Origin: Flavobacterium quisquiliarum
GTDB lineage: Bacteria > Bacteroidota > Bacteroidia > Flavobacteriales > Flavobacteriaceae
Direction: 5' to 3'
Length of the DNA stretch: 64,000 nucleotides
Assembly (NCBI RefSeq): GCF_019308285.1
Contig: NZ_WWEM01000010.1
Coordinates: forward strand, 62,001-126,000
Position numbers and translations under genes: made by a program. Position 1 is the stretch's first letter. Every line of letters begins with the position of its first letter. Under the pieces are notes generated by a model, which made no database searches, had not been told where the DNA came from, and saw only the letters and a program-made list of their open reading frames with translations. This document shows, piece by piece, positions 8,263 through 17,019 of the stretch.

Positions 8263-8919
8263 TTAATCCTGTTCAAAACTTTTTAATGTTCCATCGTCAT
8301 TAAATTGTATAGAATACCTTTCACGGCTTCCATTAATATTAGTCGGATACCAGTATATTTGATTTTTCCGAATAGAAATATAAATACTTTCAGGAGCTTT
8401 AGCGCCTTCTATATGCTCTGATTTTTGGTTTAAAACAGCACTTACTTTGGCAGCATTCGCAAAGTCAATCTTATTAAGGGATATTAATTGATCCTGAATA
8501 TTATCTCTGATAGAAAGCTGAATCGGTTTCGGTTCTGACCATCGATTATCTTTATACTCATAAGAATCAATATATTTGGGATTTTCTGGATGCTGAAGCT
8601 TAATATTTATTCTTCCATCATCATAAAAATATACAAGAGAATAAATAAAAATCTCCTTTCCGTTGTATTGAGGCAGTTTTCTAAGTTCTTCTTCTGCTTT
8701 TTTGAGTCCGTCAACATCCGATAAAAAATGATGTTCGGAATTTTCTCTAAGCTCTTTTTGCTGTGTATTTGTTTGTGTTTTTTGAATATCAACAGGCTTG
8801 TGATCTGTTCTGTTTATTGGCGAATCATTAGTCTTAAATGTTTCGTCGATACTTTTAGAGATTTGATTGCAGCTTAGAAATAGTAAACTGCAAAAGAATA
8901 ATGTTATTAATTTTTTCAT
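8263..8919 (-). CDS. Hypothetical lipoprotein
   Basis: A 218-aa protein with a lipoprotein signal peptide (FFCSLLFLSC, Cys17 as lipidation site) and then a Lys/Thr/Gln-rich linker to about residue 65. The C-terminal part is a mixed alpha/beta domain with YSLVYFYDDGRINIKLQHPE and a final SIQFNDDGTLKSF. I do not recognise a family. It starts 4 bases after the membrane protein gene upstream and is surely in one operon with it, so the pair may act together at the envelope. Confidence 0.7.
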   Translation of the reverse strand: MKKLITLFFCSLLFLSCNQISKSIDETFKTNDSPINRTDHKPVDIQKTQTNTQQKELRENSEHHFLSDVDGLKKAEEELRKLPQYNGKEIFIYSLVYFYDDGRINIKLQHPENPKYIDSYEYKDNRWSEPKPIQLSIRDNIQDQLISLNKIDFANAAKVSAVLNQKSEHIEGAKAPESIYISIRKNQIYWYPTNINGSRERYSIQFNDDGTLKSFEQD

Positions 8920-8923
8920 ATGA

Positions 8924-9910
8924 TTAGGCTATATTATCTAAATCGCTTGCAAAGGCAATTTGTGTAGGATTTTCAGGTAAATAAAAAATATCAATTTCTT
9001 TTTGTTTGGCAATATCAAGGTCAAGTAATCCAATGACTTTCTTTAGAGTATTTTTATGAATGCGATGCTGATTATCTGTGTATTCCAGTTCAAAACGCAT
9101 CATAGGCTGTTCATTAATATAAGTTCCGGTTTGGCTGACTTTAATTAATCTTGCCGGAGTTTTTATTCCTTTAAATTTAATTAAAACAGAATCGGGATTC
9201 AGACCTGTAAATTTATTAATGATGAATCTCAAAATAAAACGATAAAATAAAAGTACCATTGGGCAGATTATGAGAGGATGTCCAAAACTTATAAAGCGCC
9301 ATCCCATACCCTGACTTTCTGTTTTATAAGAATAAAAATAATAGCCTATTACTGAAATTACAGTAATTAACCAGCCCAATATCCTTAAAATCAAATTCAC
9401 ATTATTGAGTTTCGCTTGAGTGGTTGATATAATAAAATAGGGCAGTTGTTTAGTATTTTTATTGAGTAATAAATTTAGTTTTTTCCCTGTTTCAAAACGA
9501 CGTTCATGAGGTTTGCTGTCTGTAATGATTGTTTTATGGGTGATTTCGGTATCAGAAAGGTTTTTAAACAACAAATCAAGTTCGTATGTATTGAATTTAG
9601 CATTTTGTTTTGAAATGATTCTGGCGTTTATAATTTTTGCTTCCCTGCGCACTCCATTCTCTTTTATTGCTTCTAAATTCTTCTTAGTAATAAAAATTTG
9701 TACTATCCATCTTTTAAAATATCCAAATGATAGTATTGTCCAAAGTATAATTGAGAATGCTAATATACCTAGCGCCATCCACGGATTTTTATCATTTAAA
9801 GCCCTTATATCGAATTCATTGTTGATATTATAGTACAGCAGCATCGGAAATGGGATTGCAAAAAAGAGCATATAAACGGTCCAAAATGATGCAAAAAAAT
9901 ATTTTTTCAT
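8924..9910 (-). CDS. Membrane protein with two DUF3592-like soluble segments
   Basis: A 328-aa inner membrane protein. Two hydrophobic segments near the N-terminus (YFFASFWTVYMLFFAIPFPMLLYY; WMALGILAFSIILWTILSFGYF) are followed by a beta-rich segment (about 80-155, EAKIINARIIS), two more membrane segments (about 170-225) and a second beta-rich segment (about 245-325, TPARLIKVSQTG, RFELEYTD). The repeated A-x-I/L-I pattern resembles DUF3592-type domains, so an internal duplication is likely. Function unknown. It is the first gene of a two-gene operon with the lipoprotein. Confidence 0.65.
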   Translation of the reverse strand: MKKYFFASFWTVYMLFFAIPFPMLLYYNINNEFDIRALNDKNPWMALGILAFSIILWTILSFGYFKRWIVQIFITKKNLEAIKENGVRREAKIINARIISKQNAKFNTYELDLLFKNLSDTEITHKTIITDSKPHERRFETGKKLNLLLNKNTKQLPYFIISTTQAKLNNVNLILRILGWLITVISVIGYYFYSYKTESQGMGWRFISFGHPLIICPMVLLFYRFILRFIINKFTGLNPDSVLIKFKGIKTPARLIKVSQTGTYINEQPMMRFELEYTDNQHRIHKNTLKKVIGLLDLDIAKQKEIDIFYLPENPTQIAFASDLDNIA

Positions 9911-10125
9911 TCTTTGTGGTATTTATAAAATTACAGATCGATTAATGTTTTGTAAATAACATTCAAAATGCTTTTTACAAATCGACATTAATCAAATTTA
10001 CAGAATATTTAATCCTTTACCTACAAGCCTTTATTAATTTTATGTGTTTTTAATTATTCATTCACTAATACAAATGTCTTATTTGTGAACGCAAAAAGTA
10101 TATTTTTAAAAGAAGTAAAAAGAAA

Positions 10126-10572
10126 TCAAATCCCACCATAACGCAGCGTAGATCCCAAAACCAGCATCGCAACTCCAATTAAAGTAACGGTTAAAATAAT
10201 AAATGCCATTATCTTGATATTGTATTTATCAAGATTGGGAATAAAATAAAGTTGTGCACAAATAGCACAAACAAAAGTACAGAAAAGCAAAACTAGTTTG
10301 GTTGAAATCACAGTTTCAAAACCACCTGAAAAATCAAACCAGGTTTCGATAGTAACTCCAAAATCGTATGCCATCCAGATTCCTGTTACAATCAATAAAG
10401 CTAAAGAAGACATTCCGAGTGCTTCAAATTTCTTTTCAAAATTTAGAATAATTTTCGGGTCTTTTTTCTTTAAAGCTTTTGGAAGATAACTGATGCTTAA
10501 AAGCAAATGACCGCCAACCCAAACTGTCGCGGCCAAAAGATGAATGGTTAATATAAAATGATGTAAAGTCAT
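10126..10572 (-). CDS. CopD-family membrane protein
   Basis: A 148-aa integral membrane protein with four helices. The first carries HHFILTIHLLAATVWVGGHLLL, typical of the CopD domain, where the histidines can bind heme or copper. Here it is a stand-alone CopD domain rather than a full copper-resistance protein. It lies 28 bases downstream of nrdG in the same direction and is probably the last gene of the anaerobic operon; a heme-binding redox or oxygen-related role would fit, but that is inference. Confidence 0.75.
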   Translation of the reverse strand: MTLHHFILTIHLLAATVWVGGHLLLSISYLPKALKKKDPKIILNFEKKFEALGMSSLALLIVTGIWMAYDFGVTIETWFDFSGGFETVISTKLVLLFCTFVCAICAQLYFIPNLDKYNIKIMAFIILTVTLIGVAMLVLGSTLRYGGI

Positions 10573-10600
10573 AGTTGACTATTAAATTTTTCGATAGAAA

Positions 10601-11317
10601 TCATTCCCTAAAAACAACTTTTATTTTTGAGGTAGAATAATTCTTTAATCTTATTTCTTTATGGGAATCATTTAATTTTGAAAGCGTTGGCACATTATTC
10701 ATAAAATGCTGCACATAATAATTGCCTTCAAAATTTTGTGTTTCGAGGTATTCGATCATTTGAACAAAATCGGTTTCCGTAATTAAGGAAGAATGAAAAG
10801 TAGTCCGAATTTCAAACGGAATATTGGACTGAATTAAAAGTTTCAGACTTTCTTCAAATGGAGAAAATAAGCCTGACTGCGTTATTTTTTTAAAGGTATG
10901 AGGAAGACTTTTATAATCTAACGCGACATAATCAATTAATTGATCATGAATCAGGCTGTTCAGTACTTTAGGGTTAGAGCCGTTGGTGTCAATTTTAACG
11001 GCAAATCCCATTGTTTTGATTTCTTTGATAAAAGAAATGATATTTTTAGAAAGCGTACACTCTCCGCCGCTTAATACCACGCCATCCAATAGTCTTTTTC
11101 GGGTTTTAAGGAAAGAAAGGATGGAGTCAAAATCCATTTTTCCTTTTCCCAAAACAATTTCAGGATTATAGCAGTATAAACACCGCATGTTACAGCCCGC
11201 AAACCACACAATGCAGGCTGTTTTATGCGGATAATCTAATAAAGTAAAAGGCGTGAGGCTAAATATTCCTTTAGTAGATAATTGCTTCTTCGAAATGTGT
11301 ACGCTGTTGGTGTTCAC
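10601..11317 (-). CDS. nrdG: Anaerobic ribonucleotide reductase activating enzyme
   Basis: A 238-aa radical SAM activase. The 4Fe-4S/SAM motif CNMRCLYCYN is near residue 42 within FAGCNMRCLYCYNPE, preceded by FSLTPFTLLDYPHKTA, which is typical of NrdG-like activases, and followed by the GGE-type motif VLSGGECTL. It generates the glycyl radical on class III ribonucleotide reductase. Translation appears to start at a GTG at 11317, inside the end of the 55-aa glycyl-radical ORF (47-base overlap), which indicates translational coupling. It is longer than the 154-aa E. coli NrdG and closer to the long pyruvate-formate-lyase-activase-like form. Confidence 0.92.
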   Translation of the reverse strand: MNTNSVHISKKQLSTKGIFSLTPFTLLDYPHKTACIVWFAGCNMRCLYCYNPEIVLGKGKMDFDSILSFLKTRKRLLDGVVLSGGECTLSKNIISFIKEIKTMGFAVKIDTNGSNPKVLNSLIHDQLIDYVALDYKSLPHTFKKITQSGLFSPFEESLKLLIQSNIPFEIRTTFHSSLITETDFVQMIEYLETQNFEGNYYVQHFMNNVPTLSKLNDSHKEIRLKNYSTSKIKVVFRE

Positions 11318-11438
11318 CTTTTTTTCCTATGTTAAAACTTTCTACGGGTCTGTGATAACCCATTACTCGCGTGTAAACAAGACATTTGCTTCTTTTACTG
11401 TTGTTCTCGGCTAATATTTTATGCGTTTTTGTTTTCAT
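11271..11438 (-). CDS. Stand-alone glycyl-radical domain of class III ribonucleotide reductase (55 aa)
   Basis: A short ORF squeezed between nrdD and nrdG, overlapping the first by 20 bases and the second by 47, each in another frame. Its 55 residues contain VYTRVMGYHRPVESFN then IGKKGEHQQR, which lines up with the C-terminal glycyl-radical segment of E. coli NrdD (RVCGY, later FNAGKQEE). Gly27 in RVMGY would carry the radical. The 707-aa NrdD upstream ends after its zinc motif and lacks this segment. I infer that the enzyme is made as two chains, or joined by a +1 frameshift in the overlap. A single cysteine (Cys19) precedes the motif. Confidence 0.85.
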   Translation of the reverse strand: MKTKTHKILAENNSKRSKCLVYTRVMGYHRPVESFNIGKKGEHQQRTHFEEAIIY

Positions 11439-13542
11439 AAGCTAAGTGTTTTTGGTTGTTGGCATGAAGTAATTCTTCATCGCATTTTGGACAGTATTCG
11501 TGTTCTCCGTTTAAATACCCGTGAACAGGGCAAATACTGAAAACGGGAGTTACGGTTATATAAGGCAGTTTAAAGTTGGTTAAAACCTTTTTGACAAAGT
11601 TTTTACAGGCTTCAGGACTGCTTATTTTTTCTCTCATATAAAGATGCAAAACTGTACCACCAGTATATTTGCATTGTAATTCATCCTGAAGCAATAAGGC
11701 TTCAAAAGGATCTTCGGTATAATCTACCGGAATTTGAGAACTATTAGTATAATAAATGTTCTTGTCGTGTCCCGCTTGCAGAATCTCTGGAAAACGTTTC
11801 TTGTCTTCTTTTGCAAAACGATAGGTTGTTCCTTCGGCTGGTGTCGCTTCGAGATTATACAGATTTCCCGTTTCTTCCTGAAATTCTTTCATTCGCAATC
11901 GGATGTAATCTAGAATTTCGGTGGCAAAATGAATTCCTGAATTGTTGGTTATATTCTGTTTTCCTTCCGTGAAATTAATTACCATTTCGTTCATTCCGTT
12001 TACGCCAATGGTCGAAAAGTGATTCTTAAAATGCTTTAAGTAACGCTGCGTATAAGGATATAAACCACGATCATACATTTCTTGAATAAACTTCCTTTTT
12101 TTCTCTAAAGTCGATTTTGCAATGGCCAGCAATTCATCCAAGTGTGAAAATAAATTGATGATATTTCCTTTGTGCAAATAACCCAAACGTGCCATATTTA
12201 TAGTGACAACTCCAATGCTTCCCGTCATTTCTGCACTTCCAAAAAGTCCGTTGCCACGTTTTAATAATTCCCTTAAGTCGAGTTGTAATCTACAGCACAT
12301 ACTTCTTACAGCGTTTGGTTTATAAGCGTCAGGATTTTCAATTCGGTTTCCGTTATCATCCAAAAGATATTGGCTACCAATGAAATTCTGAAAATAAGAA
12401 GAACCAATTTTAGCCGTGTTTTCAAACAACAAATCAACATTTTCGCCATTCCAGTCAAAATCTTCTGTGATATTAACTGTTGGAATAGGGAAGGTAAACG
12501 GCTGTCCGTTGGCGTCACCTTCAGTCATAATGGTATAATATGCTTTATTTATGAGATTCATTTCTGTTTGAAAATCAGCATATTTTAGATTTTCTAATTT
12601 AGAAACACCTCTTTTTTGAGCTACGTGAATCAGATTTTGATCCGTAACATTCAAAAACAAATGCAGATCATTTTTCGTCGGAATTTGTTCTTTTAAATCT
12701 TCAGGTACATTCCAGTCCAAAGTAATATTGGTAAAAGGCGACTGACCCCAGCGTGCTGGAACATTCAGATTATAAACAAAACTTCTAACGGCTTTTAAAA
12801 CCTCATCATAGGTAAGCTGATCTTTAAAAACATAAGGAGCTAGGTAAGTATCAAAAGAACTGAAAGCCTGAGCGCCTGCCCATTCGCTTTGCAAAATTCC
12901 TAAGAAATTAGCCATTTGTCCCAATGCTTCTCTAAAATGAGAAGGAGGTCTGCTCTCGACACGGCCGCGCACGCCGTTAAATCCTTCGTTCAAGAGCACG
13001 CGCAGGCTCCACCCAGCGCAGTATCCGGTAAGACAATCCAAATCATGGATATGTATGTCGCCATTCCTATGAGCAGATCCTTCTTCTTTATTATATATTT
13101 TATCCAGCCAATAATTGGCGATTACTTTTCCCGCGGTATTACTCACAAGTCCTGCGTTTGAATACGAAATATTCGCATTGGCATTAATTCGCCAATCTGA
13201 CTGGTTGATGTATTCCTCAACAGTTTGTGTGCTGTCTATATAGGTAGTGTCATCGTTTAAACCGTTAACATGTTCCCGCTGTAATTTTCTGGTATGTCGA
13301 TAGATGATAAACGAACGCATGGTTTGGAAATAGCCATTTTCAAAAAGTACTCTTTCGATCATGTCCTGAATTTCTTCTACAGGCCACGAATACTTTACCT
13401 CAAGACCTGAAAGGACAATTTTATAGATTTTTTTATCAAAAGTTTTATTGACACTTTGAAAAGCTTTTTGAATCGCATCATGAATTTTATAAGCCTCAAA
13501 AGGTTTATAATCTCCATTGCGTTTAATGACGTATTTTTCCAT
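11419..13542 (-). CDS. nrdD: Anaerobic ribonucleoside-triphosphate reductase, large chain lacking the glycyl-radical loop
   Basis: A 707-aa class III ribonucleotide reductase, which makes dNTPs without oxygen. An ATP-cone (about 1-95, YVIKRNGDYKPFEAYKI) binds allosteric nucleotides. The barrel has GDIHIHDLD followed by the active-site cysteine in TGYCAGWSL and a second in RSMCCRLQLDL, both aligning with E. coli Cys175 and Cys290. The C-terminus holds a zinc-type motif CPVHGYLNGEHEYCPKC (Cys671 to Cys687) and stops 20 residues later, before any RVxGY glycyl-radical motif, which is found in the overlapping 55-aa ORF. It follows ric by 14 bases in one operon. Confidence 0.95.
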   Translation of the reverse strand: MEKYVIKRNGDYKPFEAYKIHDAIQKAFQSVNKTFDKKIYKIVLSGLEVKYSWPVEEIQDMIERVLFENGYFQTMRSFIIYRHTRKLQREHVNGLNDDTTYIDSTQTVEEYINQSDWRINANANISYSNAGLVSNTAGKVIANYWLDKIYNKEEGSAHRNGDIHIHDLDCLTGYCAGWSLRVLLNEGFNGVRGRVESRPPSHFREALGQMANFLGILQSEWAGAQAFSSFDTYLAPYVFKDQLTYDEVLKAVRSFVYNLNVPARWGQSPFTNITLDWNVPEDLKEQIPTKNDLHLFLNVTDQNLIHVAQKRGVSKLENLKYADFQTEMNLINKAYYTIMTEGDANGQPFTFPIPTVNITEDFDWNGENVDLLFENTAKIGSSYFQNFIGSQYLLDDNGNRIENPDAYKPNAVRSMCCRLQLDLRELLKRGNGLFGSAEMTGSIGVVTINMARLGYLHKGNIINLFSHLDELLAIAKSTLEKKRKFIQEMYDRGLYPYTQRYLKHFKNHFSTIGVNGMNEMVINFTEGKQNITNNSGIHFATEILDYIRLRMKEFQEETGNLYNLEATPAEGTTYRFAKEDKKRFPEILQAGHDKNIYYTNSSQIPVDYTEDPFEALLLQDELQCKYTGGTVLHLYMREKISSPEACKNFVKKVLTNFKLPYITVTPVFSICPVHGYLNGEHEYCPKCDEELLHANNQKHLAYENKNA

Positions 13543-13556
13543 GGTTTATTCTTAAT

Positions 13557-14288
13557 TTAGGACACTTTTTCAAAAGTTTTTTCGAGTTCAATGGCTTTTG
13601 GGAATAAAATATTATTCTCCATGTGAATGTGTTTTTTCAAATCTTTATCAAATTCTTCGAGCATGGCAAAAGCAGCTTTGTAGGTTGTACAAGATTCAAC
13701 AGGAGGCGTATAATTGTTGGTTAAAGCGGCAATTCTTTTAAAACGTTGTCCTTCGGTAATATGATCTTCTCTTAATGAAATAATTGGATTTTCGATACTG
13801 AAAAATGGTGGTAAGTCAAACGAAGTTCCTTTATTCTGAGCTGCTTTCATTTTTTTAATGAAAGGAAAAACTACCAATTCTTCCCTTTTCATATGAGCCG
13901 TTAAATCCAAAGCAGACTTTGAGAAAATCGTATGAATTTCATGCAGTTCTGGATGAATCGCACCGTGAACACCGCACAATTTGGTTAGGTATTGAATAAT
14001 AATCGGCGCTTTTTCTTCAATATATCGATGATGCGTTTTGGTAATATAATCTGCAATCATATCTGCCGGCCATGATTTGTAATCAAAGGACTGGTTGGCA
14101 GAACTGTTTCTGGCTTTTTCGATATGTTCGATAAGTTCATTTTGCTCAATGTCTCTTTTTTTACAGACTTCCTCAATGGTTCGATATCCTTTACAGCAAA
14201 AATCGATGTGGTATTTTGTGAAAATTGCTGCTGTTCTAAAATCATCTGCTACAATTTCGCCAATCGTGATTTTATTTGTTAGTTTCAT
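13557..14288 (-). CDS. ric: Iron-sulfur cluster repair di-iron protein
   Basis: A 243-aa protein of the Ric/ScdA/YtfE family, which repairs Fe-S clusters after nitrosative or oxidative damage. The N-terminal ScdA domain carries FCCKGYRTIEEVC (about 30-45), and the hemerythrin-like domain supplies HHRY, HGAIHPEL, HMKREE and HIHMENN as di-iron ligands. The ATG at 14288 gives the usual N-terminus ITIGEIVADDFRTA; the ORF extends further upstream but would overlap the nadB end. Its position between nadB and nrdD, all needing intact Fe-S enzymes, fits an FNR or NO-responsive operon. Confidence 0.94.
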   Translation of the reverse strand: MKLTNKITIGEIVADDFRTAAIFTKYHIDFCCKGYRTIEEVCKKRDIEQNELIEHIEKARNSSANQSFDYKSWPADMIADYITKTHHRYIEEKAPIIIQYLTKLCGVHGAIHPELHEIHTIFSKSALDLTAHMKREELVVFPFIKKMKAAQNKGTSFDLPPFFSIENPIISLREDHITEGQRFKRIAALTNNYTPPVESCTTYKAAFAMLEEFDKDLKKHIHMENNILFPKAIELEKTFEKVS

Positions 14289-14310
14289 ATTAGTGGGGGA
14301 TTTATTGGTT

Positions 14311-15822
14311 TCAGCACATTTCTTTGTTCGACGCTTTGCATTGTTTAACAATAATTAAAGACACCGCAATCATATTTGAAAATTCTATAAACGGAATGGT
14401 AATTTCGTGTGTTTGTGTAAGTGACACGGAGTAATTATGAAGCTCTTTTATTTTTTCAAAAGCCAAATCGGCATCTCGTTCTTCGCTGGTATAAAAAGCT
14501 GTAACGAGTTTTTGTAATTCTTTTTTTAGTATTTCAAAAGCTAGATAATCATCAACTTGATGTGCTTTTGGAAACTTTGGAATTAAGATTCTGTTTGAAA
14601 ATAGAAATCCAGCAATCGTTCTGTCAACATTATCCGAAGCTTGATGTGCAAATACTAAAGCTTCTAAAAGTGAATTGGAAGCCAAGCGGTTTTTACCATG
14701 AAGTCCCGTTCTAGCACATTCACCAATAGCATATAGATTTGGAATTGCGGTTGCTCCATTTTGATCTACTTTGATACCGCCACATTGGTAATGCGCCGCA
14801 GGAACAACTGGGATTAAATCTTTTTCAGGTTGTATTCCAAATTCATTGCAATGTGCTGCAATAATTGGAAAATTAGAGTAGAATTCAGCTTTGTTTAAAT
14901 GCCTGCAATCCAGGTAAACATGATCTTTTCCGCTCAATAGAAGTTCTTTGCTGATGGCATTCGATACCATATCTCGTGTCGCCAGTTCACCTCGAATATC
15001 ATATTTAAATAAGAATCTTTTTCCATCTTCGTTTACAATATGTGCACCAAAACCTCTTACGGCTTCAGAGATTAAAAACAATGGATTCTCTTTACTCGCA
15101 TATAAAGCTGTTGGATGAAACTGTATATACTGCATATCTGCGATTTCTGCTCCTGCACGTGCTGCCATCGCAAGTCCATCGCCAGTAGCAATTTTAGGAT
15201 TGGTTGTGTTTTCAAATAGCTGCCCGCATCCGCCTGTGCTTAAAACAGTGGTTCTGGTTCTGATGTATTTTATTCTATTATGTTTTTTATCATAAAAGAA
15301 AGCTCCGGTGCAAGTTGTTTTATTTTTCTTGGTTTCGGTATTCAAGTCAATAACCATATGATTTTCCCAAATTTCTATGTTTGGCATTTTCTTGATTATT
15401 TTGAGCAGTTTACGCTCAATTTCCAATCCGGAACTGTCTTTATGATGTAATATTCTATGTTGTGAATGCCCGCCTTCCAGCCCTAAATTCCATCGCCCTT
15501 TTTCATCTTTGTCAAATGAAGTTCCAATTTCGATTAATTCTTTAAGCCTTTCTGGAGCTTGCGTAATGACCATATTAACGATGTCTCTATCGCAAAGTCC
15601 GCCTCCAGAACGAAGCGTATCATGTATATGTTTGTTAAAACTATCTTTTATAAGATCTGTCACCACCGCAATACCGCCTTGTGCAAGCTGTGTATTAGTA
15701 TTTCTGGCTGCTTCCTTAGTCATTATAACAATGGATAAATCTGGGCGTTTTTGAGCCGTTTTCATGGCGAAAAATAATCCCGAAATACCTGAACCGATGA
15801 TTAATATATCTGTTGTAAGCAT
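14311..15822 (-). CDS. nadB: L-aspartate oxidase
   Basis: A 503-aa flavoprotein that oxidises L-aspartate to iminoaspartate, the first step of de novo NAD synthesis, using oxygen or fumarate. The FAD motif DILIIGSGISGLFFA is at the N-terminus, followed by AQGGIAV, GLEGGHSQHRILH, QFHPTALY and the second FAD motif AIGECARTGLHGKNRLASNSLLE. The ATG at 15822 places the FAD motif normally; upstream codons are discarded. It lies 31 bases after nadA. Fumarate use would allow it to work anaerobically, in keeping with the downstream genes. Confidence 0.97.
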   Translation of the reverse strand: MLTTDILIIGSGISGLFFAMKTAQKRPDLSIVIMTKEAARNTNTQLAQGGIAVVTDLIKDSFNKHIHDTLRSGGGLCDRDIVNMVITQAPERLKELIEIGTSFDKDEKGRWNLGLEGGHSQHRILHHKDSSGLEIERKLLKIIKKMPNIEIWENHMVIDLNTETKKNKTTCTGAFFYDKKHNRIKYIRTRTTVLSTGGCGQLFENTTNPKIATGDGLAMAARAGAEIADMQYIQFHPTALYASKENPLFLISEAVRGFGAHIVNEDGKRFLFKYDIRGELATRDMVSNAISKELLLSGKDHVYLDCRHLNKAEFYSNFPIIAAHCNEFGIQPEKDLIPVVPAAHYQCGGIKVDQNGATAIPNLYAIGECARTGLHGKNRLASNSLLEALVFAHQASDNVDRTIAGFLFSNRILIPKFPKAHQVDDYLAFEILKKELQKLVTAFYTSEERDADLAFEKIKELHNYSVSLTQTHEITIPFIEFSNMIAVSLIIVKQCKASNKEMC

Positions 15823-15853
15823 GTTATTTTGATTTAGAGTTATTGCAATTTTT

Positions 15854-16786
15854 TTAAGATAATTGAAGCATTTTTTCAATTGGTTTTAAGGCTTCAATTC
15901 TCAGTTCTTCTGTTACCAGCATTTCTGGACTTTCATTTTTAAGACACAAATACAGTTTTTCCAACGTATTCATTTTCATGAAAGCGCATTCACTGCAGGC
16001 ACAGCTGTTATCTTCTGTGGAAGGAGCCGGAATCAGCGTCTTGTTCGGTACAGCTTTTGAAAGCTCATGCAGGATACCGGCTTCTGTAGCCACAATGTAA
16101 ACGGCAGCAGGATCCGTTTTAATGAAATTAATAATACCCGATGTCGAGCCGATGAAATGCGCTGCTTTTAAAATATGACTTTCTGACTCTGGATGCGCTG
16201 CGATTTTTGCAGTCGGATTTTTGTTGTATAATTCGATTAGTTTGTCCAATGAAAAGGCTTCATGTACCACGCACGAGCCTTTCCATAAGACGAGGTCACG
16301 TTTGGTTTCCTTTTGAAGATAATTACCTAAATTTTCATCTGGAGCAAAAATGATTTTATGTTCTTCGGATATCGATTCTATTATTTTTTTGGCATTCGCC
16401 GAAGTGCAGACCAAATCGCTCATGGCTTTTATTTCGGCAGAGCAATTAATATAAGTAACCACTACATGATCAGGATATTGTTTTTTGAATTCGCTGAAAT
16501 CTTTCGGGTCACAGCCATCTGCTAAAGAACATCCAGCTTCCCAATCTGGCAGCAACACTTTTTTATCTGGATTTAAAATTTTGGCCGTTTCTGCCATAAA
16601 ATGAACTCCCGCAAATACAATGATGTCTGCATTTGTATTTTGTGCTTTTTTAGCCAATTCAAGACTGTCTCCAATAAAATCTGCTATTTCCTGTACGTCC
16701 TCATCCTGATAATAATGAGCCAGAATAACAGCATTTTTTTCCTGTTTCAATCGGGTTATTTCTTGTATTAGAAAGTTCTTGTCCAT
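15854..16786 (-). CDS. nadA: Quinolinate synthase A
   Basis: A 310-aa 4Fe-4S enzyme that condenses iminoaspartate with dihydroxyacetone phosphate to quinolinate. Motifs are ILAHYYQDEDVQEIADFIGDSL, WEAGCSLADGC (Cys86), YINCSAEIKA, GSCVVHE (Cys172) and the C-terminal CACSECAFM, which together give the three cluster ligands. It is the first gene of the leftward run nadA-nadB-ric-nrdD-nrdG. An FNR/CRP-type palindrome about 95 bases upstream of its ATG suggests that the whole run responds to oxygen or NO. Confidence 0.97.
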   Translation of the reverse strand: MDKNFLIQEITRLKQEKNAVILAHYYQDEDVQEIADFIGDSLELAKKAQNTNADIIVFAGVHFMAETAKILNPDKKVLLPDWEAGCSLADGCDPKDFSEFKKQYPDHVVVTYINCSAEIKAMSDLVCTSANAKKIIESISEEHKIIFAPDENLGNYLQKETKRDLVLWKGSCVVHEAFSLDKLIELYNKNPTAKIAAHPESESHILKAAHFIGSTSGIINFIKTDPAAVYIVATEAGILHELSKAVPNKTLIPAPSTEDNSCACSECAFMKMNTLEKLYLCLKNESPEMLVTEELRIEALKPIEKMLQLS

Positions 16787-16847
16787 TTTTATAATCCTAA
16801 TAAAATGTTGGTTTGGAAGTGCGTTTAAGCATATAATTTTAATAGGG

Positions 16848-16855
16848 TAAATGTA
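16848..16855 (-). promoter_or_regulatory. Candidate -7 element of the nadA operon
   Basis: On the minus strand TACATTTA deviates from TAnnTTTG only at the last base. A TTTG sits 16 bases upstream, shorter than the usual 19-20. A start near 16842 would put the centre of the palindrome at 16878-16891 at about -42, the standard position of an activating FNR/CRP site. Confidence 0.4.
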
Positions 16856-16877
16856 TTATCATCATTTCTTTCAAAAC

Positions 16878-16891
16878 ATGATTCAAATCAT
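16878..16891. promoter_or_regulatory. FNR/CRP-type binding site
   Basis: ATGATT-CA-AATCAT is a perfect 6-bp-arm palindrome containing TGAT-N4-ATCA, close to the FNR consensus TTGAT-N4-ATCAA. It lies in the divergent region upstream of nadA. Anaerobic NrdDG and Ric are classic FNR or NO-sensor targets. Confidence 0.6.
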
Positions 16892-16961
16892 ACTGTTAAA
16901 TTTTTATTTTGTTATATTACGCGGTGGGGGACTTTTTTTTATTAAGGTTGGAAAAAATGAA

Positions 16962-16969
16962 TATATTTG
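16962..16969 (+). promoter_or_regulatory. -7 element (TATATTTG)
   Basis: TATATTTG matches TAnnTTTG and lies 50 bases before the ATG at 17020. No good -33 box was found. Confidence 0.45.
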
Positions 16970-17019
16970 ATCAGGAAGCTTTAAGAAGAAGCATCTAAAA
17001 AAAAAAACGCTTATATACT

